Below are positions 59,324 through 64,000 of a stretch of 64,000 bases of DNA, one piece after another. The stretch is from Lachnospiraceae bacterium (GTDB taxonomy: Bacteria; Bacillota; Clostridia; Lachnospirales; Lachnospiraceae): assembly GCA_009779895.1 (NCBI GenBank), contig WRBB01000001.1, forward strand, positions 186,001 to 250,000, in the 5' to 3' direction. How positions within the stretch are numbered: the stretch's first letter is position 1; the number at the start of each line of letters is the position of its first letter. Below the pieces are notes generated by a model. That model was not told the origin of the DNA and ran no database searches. It saw nothing but the letters and a program-made list of their open reading frames with translations. The position numbers and the translations under genes are program-made.

Positions 59324-59737
59324 GCTTTGTGCTGTAAGCATAAGAATATAAGCGAGTAACATTAAGACAAATCCAATGCCATCAAAAAGGATGAAGCGTA
59401 GCAATGACGTACTTAAAATGAGACTTTCAGAGGCTGTTGTTTGTTTTATAAAGCTTTCTCCAATCAATCCTATGAATTGTTGAACGAGTATAATTACAAA
59501 AACAATGCGGTATTTCCATGGATTAAAAATGGCGACCGGATAGGTCGCATTCCACATCAAAAAAGCAATCCCCAACCCTTGTATTGCGGCAAGACCGCCG
59601 ATGCCGCTCAACGCGTAAGCCTCCAAGAAATTCTGTGGAGACACAATGAAAGCAAAGGCGCATTGCAGATTCCATGCAAATACAATTGTGATGACAATAC
59701 GTGCAAACCAAGTGGTAACGGTTATTTTCGTTTTCAT
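59312..59737 (-). CDS. Small multi-pass membrane protein of unknown function
   Basis: 141 residues with four hydrophobic segments (FARIVITIVFAWNLQCAFAFI, GLAAIQGLGIAFLMWNATY, IVFVIILVQQFIGLIG, IGFVLMLLAYILML). The ATG at 59737 overlaps the stop codon of the upstream gene (ATGA) and follows AAAGG, so the two are coupled; the frame is open further upstream but without a ribosome site. I do not recognise the family. Its last codons lie within the terminator stem. Confidence 0.7.
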   Translation of the reverse strand: MKTKITVTTWFARIVITIVFAWNLQCAFAFIVSPQNFLEAYALSGIGGLAAIQGLGIAFLMWNATYPVAIFNPWKYRIVFVIILVQQFIGLIGESFIKQTTASESLILSTSLLRFILFDGIGFVLMLLAYILMLTAQSKKT

Positions 59738-59964
59738 GGTAGTGCCTTTAACATATTGTGTTTTCCGCATTTTGGGCATTTTACTTCACAGCGCCCACCG
59801 AAAAAGTGTGCCGTGAAAAAATACTTTGTAAAGCTTACTTTGAAGTGTTCTCCGCAGTTGGGGCATTCAAAGTGATAACGTGCAGATTTGTAAGCAATGC
59901 GAATGATGTTGGCAATTAGGACGAGGCATATTATAATGATGATAAGGATAATGGAATTTGGCAT
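59734..59964 (-). CDS. Small membrane protein with zinc-ribbon-like cysteines
   Basis: 76 residues. One N-terminal membrane segment (SIILIIIIICLVLIANIIRIAY) is followed by two CxxC pairs, ECPNCGEHFK and VKCPKCGKHN, spaced like a zinc ribbon. AGGAGG lies 8 bases before the ATG at 59964. It is coupled to the membrane protein at 59312. Function unknown. Confidence 0.75.
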   Translation of the reverse strand: MPNSIILIIIIICLVLIANIIRIAYKSARYHFECPNCGEHFKVSFTKYFFTAHFFGGRCEVKCPKCGKHNMLKALP

Positions 59965-59995
59965 TTTGTAATCCTCCTTTCCTTTATTTAAGTAT

Positions 59996-60024
59996 ATTTT
60001 AATATGTAAAGCCTTTAATTGCAA
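59996..60024 (-). promoter_or_regulatory. Promoter of the small membrane-protein pair, sharing its -35 with the divergent promoter
   Basis: On the minus strand TTGCAA (60024-60019) and TAAAAT (60001-59996) are 17 bp apart. TTGCAA is its own reverse complement and also serves the plus-strand promoter. Confidence 0.55.
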
Positions 60025-60048
60025 GACTATTATAGAAAAAAATATAAT
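60019..60048 (+). promoter_or_regulatory. Promoter of the hydrolase/VTT operon
   Basis: TTGCAA (60019-60024) and TATAAT (60043-60048) are 18 bp apart, 26 bp before the TTG start at 60074. Confidence 0.6.
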
Positions 60049-60073
60049 ATTTTCAGAAAAGAGGTAGCTGAGA

Positions 60074-60799
60074 TTGAATGAAGGATATTTCGTCAGCGAA
60101 GATGCAAATGTTTATTATCGTAAAATGGGATCCGGAGAAATGATTGTATTACTTCATGGAAATCGTCAATCCCATAGAAGTCTTATGAAAATTGCCCGTA
60201 TTTTAAGTAAAAAGTATCAGGTTGTGTTGATGGATAGCCGTGGTCATGGTAATTCGCAATTTGGCAAAAGAAGATTATCGTTGGATTTGATGGTGGAAGA
60301 TTTGTATTTGCTTTTGGAAGAGATTGGGGTAAGACGTGTGATTTTATTCGGTTTTAGTGATGGCGCAAACTTAGCGATTCATTTTGCGGCTAGTTATCCG
60401 AATCGGGTGAGTCGGGTAATAGCGGTGAGTTCCAATGTTCGTGCCGAGGGATTGAAACCATTGTTTTTGTCTGGTTTAAAGGCTAGTATGGTTGTATTTC
60501 GTTTTTTCGGAAAATTACATATTCCCACCGGCAGGCAGATGGCGTTAACAGATTTGATGTTACGATATTCAGATATTTCGGATCAGGAATTAAGCCAAAT
60601 CACGGCACCTGTGTTAATATTAAGTGGTGACAATGATATTGTGCGTAAGAAACATTCTTTGGAGATGGGACATTTGATTAAGAATGCAGAGGTAAAAATC
60701 ATCAAAGGTGCCGGTCATTTGACGATGTTTTCAAAGACGGAGATGTATATGGCTATTATCAGTGGATTTTTGGGGGTACAATTGTATGAAAAAACATAA
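60074..60799 (+). CDS. Alpha/beta hydrolase
   Basis: 241 residues, TTG start preceded by AGAGGTAG. VLLHGNRQSHRS provides the oxyanion strand, DSRGHGNS is typical, the nucleophile Ser is in GFSDGANLA, the Asp in LSGDNDIVRK and the His in GAGHLTMF. It is probably a soluble esterase or lipase-like hydrolase; substrate unknown. The VTT-family gene downstream overlaps its 3' end by 14 bp, so they are co-expressed. Confidence 0.88.
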   Translation: MNEGYFVSEDANVYYRKMGSGEMIVLLHGNRQSHRSLMKIARILSKKYQVVLMDSRGHGNSQFGKRRLSLDLMVEDLYLLLEEIGVRRVILFGFSDGANLAIHFAASYPNRVSRVIAVSSNVRAEGLKPLFLSGLKASMVVFRFFGKLHIPTGRQMALTDLMLRYSDISDQELSQITAPVLILSGDNDIVRKKHSLEMGHLIKNAEVKIIKGAGHLTMFSKTEMYMAIISGFLGVQLYEKT

Positions 60800-61484
60800 A
60801 GCCCTTGTGGTATTTGTGATGCTTTTGTTTTTGTTATTGTTATTTGCGATGGTGATACAACTGTTTCCTCTTATTTTAGAGATTGTGACCCATGCGAGAG
60901 ATGAGGCGTCGGTGGTTTCTAGTATTCATGCTTTTGGTTGGCGCGGTGTACCGGCTTTGATTGCTTTGTCAGCTCTGCAGGTGATTATTCCTGTGATTCC
61001 TGCTCCTGCCATTGGTATTTTGACGGGGTTGAGTTATGGTATTTATGCGGGTCCATTTATCTTTTTGGGTGGTATTACACTGGGCAATATTTTTGTGATG
61101 GTTTACGTGCGTCAAGTAGGCGGTTGGATTGATGCAAAAAGAAAACACCAAGCAAAGCCAAAACCCAATAAAACGGCAGAGCGATTCCAAAAAATAAAGC
61201 GACCGGAAATTGCAGTTTTCTTTTTATTTTTACTGCCTTTTGTATCAAGTTTAGGACCTTATATGTTTGCAAGGACAAAAGTTGTTTTGTGGAAATATTC
61301 ATTGGCAGTCCTTGCTGGAAGTATACCATCTACGGTTATGTATATATTTTTGGGAGATCGGATTTCCGCCGGTCATTATACCGCAGCGATTATTACAGCG
61401 GCTATTGTAGCTGTTGTTTGCGTGTTTATTTTAATCTTTAGAAAGAAATTGATGGAAAAAATATTGGATGAAACAGAAGCATAG
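60786..61484 (+). CDS. DedA/VTT-domain (SNARE-associated) membrane protein
   Basis: 232 residues from the ATG at 60786, which follows GGGGG. Hydrophobic segments are ALVVFVMLLFLLLLFAMVIQ, ALIALSALQVIIPVIPAPAIG, a Gly-rich re-entrant-like region (GLSYGIYAGPFIFLGGITLG), FFLFLLPFVSSLGPY and AAIVAVVCVFILIF. These fit the TVP38/TMEM64-DedA superfamily, thought to handle membrane lipids. It ends 2 bp from the convergent MprF-like gene, which also acts on lipids. Confidence 0.82.
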   Translation: MKKHKALVVFVMLLFLLLLFAMVIQLFPLILEIVTHARDEASVVSSIHAFGWRGVPALIALSALQVIIPVIPAPAIGILTGLSYGIYAGPFIFLGGITLGNIFVMVYVRQVGGWIDAKRKHQAKPKPNKTAERFQKIKRPEIAVFFLFLLPFVSSLGPYMFARTKVVLWKYSLAVLAGSIPSTVMYIFLGDRISAGHYTAAIITAAIVAVVCVFILIFRKKLMEKILDETEA

Positions 61485-61486
61485 TA

Positions 61487-63094
61487 TTATGTTTCTGTTT
61501 CACTTCCTTTGTTTTTTTCATTTCCTTTGAAGATTGCTTTGATATAATCTAAAATCCCTTGTGGATTTTGAATACGTACTACAGCATAAATCATTTGGGG
61601 TGTGGGGACTTTGGGTAAATAGGTAAAATAGCCCGGTTTCCAATCATTGGGACTGTACTTTTTCTTAGCAGAATACAATGATTTAAAGCCATAAATATTG
61701 TTTAAATTTTCATAAGCAAAGGACATGATTTTAGCGATAAATGTTGTTTGTGTACCTGCTTCTATAATGTTTGCCAAAGGTGCAATACCCATGCTGCCCC
61801 ATTTTTTTCCTTCTTCTTTGAATGTTTGAAAAGCTTCATAAATAATTTTTTCATTGATACCGCCGGGTGCGTCATTCAAACGTCTGGTCACATCAGCCAT
61901 ATAACCTTCCCCTTTGGAATCCGTAAAAGGTACAAATACAACGAAACCTTGCATGACACCCTCCGGATTGATGGCATAAAAGTAACGTTTATCCATGGGC
62001 TCTTTTAAGCCGACACCACCTACGGAAAACTCCAGTTCACCGCTGGATTTTGCATCCAGCCATTCTCTGGTAATTCGGTCAAATGCGGCATCTAGCTGTG
62101 GCTCACGTTTTTCTAGAACTTTATATTCATGTACAGTGAGTCCGGCATTGGTAGCATGGTGAATGTTTGAGCGCATACGTTGCCCTTTTTTGCCGGTAAT
62201 ATTATATTCTTCTAAATCAAAACGTGCCTCTTCGCCACATTTTACAAAACCATACCCTTGTTTTTTATATTCTTCTAAAAAAGCATCTGATGTACCGAGG
62301 AAAAATAGATTATGTGCACTTTTTATGGCATATTCGGTAAATTCATCGAGTAAAGCAGTAAAATCAGCTGGTGCGCAGATAGGATCTCCATTCACAACAA
62401 TGGTACTTCCAATGGTACCATAAGCAACAACACCTTCGACGATTTGGCTAAAATATAATGTTTTATCTTCTTCTAATGTGAGGTAGGAGCTGGGATTTTG
62501 CCCATAGCGACGTAGCAAGTTGCGCGCCTTTTCCTGTTCTTCTTGCGTGGTCATTGATTTTGGCATAAATGGGCGTAAAACAAAAAGCAAAGCCATCAAA
62601 GCGGTAATCCACGCCATCCACGTTGAAAATGTCTCTAAGTGGCTATTTGTGCCAAATAGCTCATGCAATAGAATGCCAAACAAAGCAAGCAGTCCTAAAA
62701 CAGCACTGATGCGGGTGGAGCGTTTGTCCGGCGGACAGCAAAAATCAGCATGACACACAAATAAGACAATGAGGACAATACTTTTGATAATAAGTAATGT
62801 AGTTGGTACGAAGTGACCCAGCCGTAAAATATGAGTTATAATACTGATGATTAAGGCGGCAACCGTGATAATCCAAGCCATACGTTTTCTTTTGTATAGA
62901 TTTACAACCATGATGAGCATAGCAATGCCAACAAAACGTTGTACAAAGCGACTCATTTCCAGTAGATTGTAAAGGGCATCTTCTAAGCGATGGACATGAA
63001 GAATGCTGACCAGTAGCATTACGATGGCAATCACTGCGGTGGTATAAATGGCGATGTTTTCAATTAAGATTCGTCCTTTTTTTAAGTACTTCAT
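61487..63094 (-). CDS. MprF-like phosphatidylglycerol lysyltransferase domain protein (DUF2156)
   Basis: 535 residues. Six or so hydrophobic segments in the first 190 residues are followed by a cytoplasmic GNAT-fold domain of the MprF/DUF2156 type: YFSQIVEGVVAYGTIGSTIVVNGDPICA (in part: GTIGSTIVVNGDP), KCGEEARFDLEEYNITGKKG, NIHHATNAGLTVHEY and YMADVTRRLNDAPGGINE. MprF proteins attach lysine or alanine to phosphatidylglycerol; this one has fewer membrane segments than a full flippase-synthase, so flipping may be absent. Function at the exact lipid is inferred. Confidence 0.82.
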   Translation of the reverse strand: MKYLKKGRILIENIAIYTTAVIAIVMLLVSILHVHRLEDALYNLLEMSRFVQRFVGIAMLIMVVNLYKRKRMAWIITVAALIISIITHILRLGHFVPTTLLIIKSIVLIVLFVCHADFCCPPDKRSTRISAVLGLLALFGILLHELFGTNSHLETFSTWMAWITALMALLFVLRPFMPKSMTTQEEQEKARNLLRRYGQNPSSYLTLEEDKTLYFSQIVEGVVAYGTIGSTIVVNGDPICAPADFTALLDEFTEYAIKSAHNLFFLGTSDAFLEEYKKQGYGFVKCGEEARFDLEEYNITGKKGQRMRSNIHHATNAGLTVHEYKVLEKREPQLDAAFDRITREWLDAKSSGELEFSVGGVGLKEPMDKRYFYAINPEGVMQGFVVFVPFTDSKGEGYMADVTRRLNDAPGGINEKIIYEAFQTFKEEGKKWGSMGIAPLANIIEAGTQTTFIAKIMSFAYENLNNIYGFKSLYSAKKKYSPNDWKPGYFTYLPKVPTPQMIYAVVRIQNPQGILDYIKAIFKGNEKNKGSETET

Positions 63095-63161
63095 GCTTTT
63101 TTTCCTCCGTTTCTTTTAGTCATTTACTAAAAAATTCAGAACTAAAAATGTTATTATAATT

Positions 63162-63190
63162 ATTATCTGATACTTGATGAGGAAATGCAA
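63162..63190 (-). promoter_or_regulatory. Promoter of the MprF-like gene
   Basis: On the minus strand TTGCAT (63190-63185) and GATAAT (63167-63162) are 17 bp apart, 68 bp before the start at 63094. Confidence 0.55.
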
Positions 63191-63261
63191 GTTGAAAAAG
63201 GGAATATAAGAAAAAATTTCTTCTTTTTTCTTACAATACAAATAAAGCAGACTAGATGAGT

Positions 63262-64000
63262 TTAACTTGTCCATCTACCGGAAGCACCGCAGGGCAGTGT
63301 CAGTCCATTAGACGAAACTTTTAGACCGATTTCTCCTGCGTCTACAGTACCACCCCAAGGTTTTAACTCTGTGGCAAGCATGTAAGATAGCACTGTTGGG
63401 GCAAGTCCGGTGGTGTAGGAGTTAATCAAAAAGAAAAGTGGGTCCTTGGAGAGCACTTGTGTACATCGTTTTATAAAAGGATGTATACTTTCTTCAATTT
63501 TCCAGACTTCACCTTTGGGTCCCCTGCCATAAGAGGGCGGATCCATGATGATGGCATCATAAGTATTGCCGCGTCGTATTTCTCGTTCTACAAATTTGAC
63601 ACAATCATCAATTAGCCAACGTACCGGTGCGTCGATTAAATTCGAAGAAGCGGCGTTTTCTTTGGCCCAATGTACCATACCTTTGGAAGCATCAACGTGC
63701 GTGACGTGAGCACCGGCTGCCAAAGCGGCTAATGTTGCACCACCTGTGTAAGCGAATAGATTTAATACTTTGATGGGACGATTGGTTTTCTTGATTTTTT
63801 TCGAAAACCAATCCCAGTTTGCGGCTTGCTCAGGGAAGAGACCGGTATGTTTGAAACTGAAAGGTTTTAAGTGAAAGCATAAGTTATCATATTTGATTTG
63901 CCATTGCCGGGGTAAATTAAAAAATTCCCATTCGCCACCACCACTATTGCTACGGTGGTAATGGCCGTTTAGTTGATTCCATTCCGGCAAGATTTTGGGG
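63262..64000 (-). CDS. SAM-dependent methyltransferase of the RlmI/PUA-type family, 5' end outside window
   Basis: At least 245 residues; the frame is open to the window edge (PKI before LPEWNQLNG), so the TTG at 63990 is not a demonstrated start. YHRSNSGGGEWEFFNLP, FKHTGLFPEQAANWDW, VLNLFAYTGGATLAALAAGA (SAM motif I), VTHVDASKGMVHWAKENA and IIMDPPSYGRGPKGE (catalytic DPPSYGRG) are typical of class I rRNA-type cytosine methyltransferase relatives. The exact RNA target is unknown. Confidence 0.85.
   Translation of the reverse strand, partial: PKILPEWNQLNGHYHRSNSGGGEWEFFNLPRQWQIKYDNLCFHLKPFSFKHTGLFPEQAANWDWFSKKIKKTNRPIKVLNLFAYTGGATLAALAAGAHVTHVDASKGMVHWAKENAASSNLIDAPVRWLIDDCVKFVEREIRRGNTYDAIIMDPPSYGRGPKGEVWKIEESIHPFIKRCTQVLSKDPLFFLINSYTTGLAPTVLSYMLATELKPWGGTVDAGEIGLKVSSNGLTLPCGASGRWTS

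Noticed and set aside
1..64000. CRISPR arrays, tRNA/rRNA genes, insertion sequences, prophage
   Set aside because: No regularly spaced repeats, tRNA-like cloverleaf sequence, transposase or phage protein was recognised on either strand.

Overview
The window looks like the chromosome of an anaerobic, low-GC, probably butyrate-forming Clostridia (Lachnospiraceae-like). The evidence is AT-rich intergenic DNA with AGGAGG-type ribosome binding sites and occasional TTG/GTG starts, LacI-controlled RbsABC-type sugar importers, an Etf-linked acyl-CoA dehydrogenase, and 4-hydroxybutyryl-CoA dehydratase. This assignment is an inference from gene content.

Layout. (1) 1-11,136: the end of a LacI regulator, then an inositol operon: iolO, iolI, an ABC importer (binding protein, ATPase, permease), iolM, iolN, a second Zn-dehydrogenase and iolG. 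iolM/iolN/iolO closely resemble the route described in Thermotoga maritima. (2) 11,205-27,935: a second LacI regulator and a run of 15 closely spaced genes: split transketolase, 4-hydroxybutyryl-CoA dehydratase, a small Cys-rich protein, 4-hydroxybutyrate CoA-transferase, crotonase, acyl-CoA dehydrogenase, EtfB, EtfA, 4-hydroxybutyrate dehydrogenase, iolC, iolD, iolB, thiolase and 3-hydroxybutyryl-CoA dehydrogenase. Neither iolE nor a normal iolJ aldolase is in the window, and there is no succinate-semialdehyde-forming enzyme. (3) 27,941-36,702: maf, a decayed two-component system, a GlpABC-like glycerol-3-phosphate dehydrogenase set, a DUF1643 gene, a cation efflux protein, and two unrecognised envelope proteins. 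(4) 36,734-46,887, minus strand: an acetoin/pyruvate-dehydrogenase-type complex (E1 alpha, E1 beta, E2, E3) interleaved with an aberrant class II aldolase and an FGGY kinase, next to lipoyl synthase, lipoate ligase and a DeoR regulator. (5) 47,009-59,323: LacI regulator, ABC importer, a second split transketolase, FGGY kinase, polyol dehydrogenase, DhaK, DhaL, a TIM-like isomerase and RpiB, ended by a strong terminator. (6) 59,312-64,000: small membrane proteins, an alpha/beta hydrolase, a DedA/VTT-type protein, an MprF-like protein and a partial methyltransferase.

How the genes may work together. Blocks 1 and 2 import inositol, oxidise it (IolG) and open the ring by two alternative routes (IolM/N/O and IolD/B/C). 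The second operon joins these to a C4-acid-to-butyrate pathway. My main hypothesis is that the split transketolase cuts 2-deoxy-5-keto-gluconate into a C2 unit and 3-hydroxy-4-oxobutanoate, which is then reduced, activated, dehydrated and reduced via 4-hydroxybutyryl-CoA to butyryl-CoA. Blocks 4 and 5 look like two further sugar or polyol pathways whose substrates are unknown; block 5 resembles apulose/tetrulose chemistry.

Regulatory sites are unusually readable. There is a 26-bp perfect palindrome over the iolO promoter, TTGCG/CGCAA-type sites over two further promoters, TTTAGTAAA-type palindromes in block 5, and terminator-like hairpins between binding-protein and ATPase genes in both importer operons. 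No tRNA, rRNA, CRISPR array, insertion sequence or prophage was recognised.
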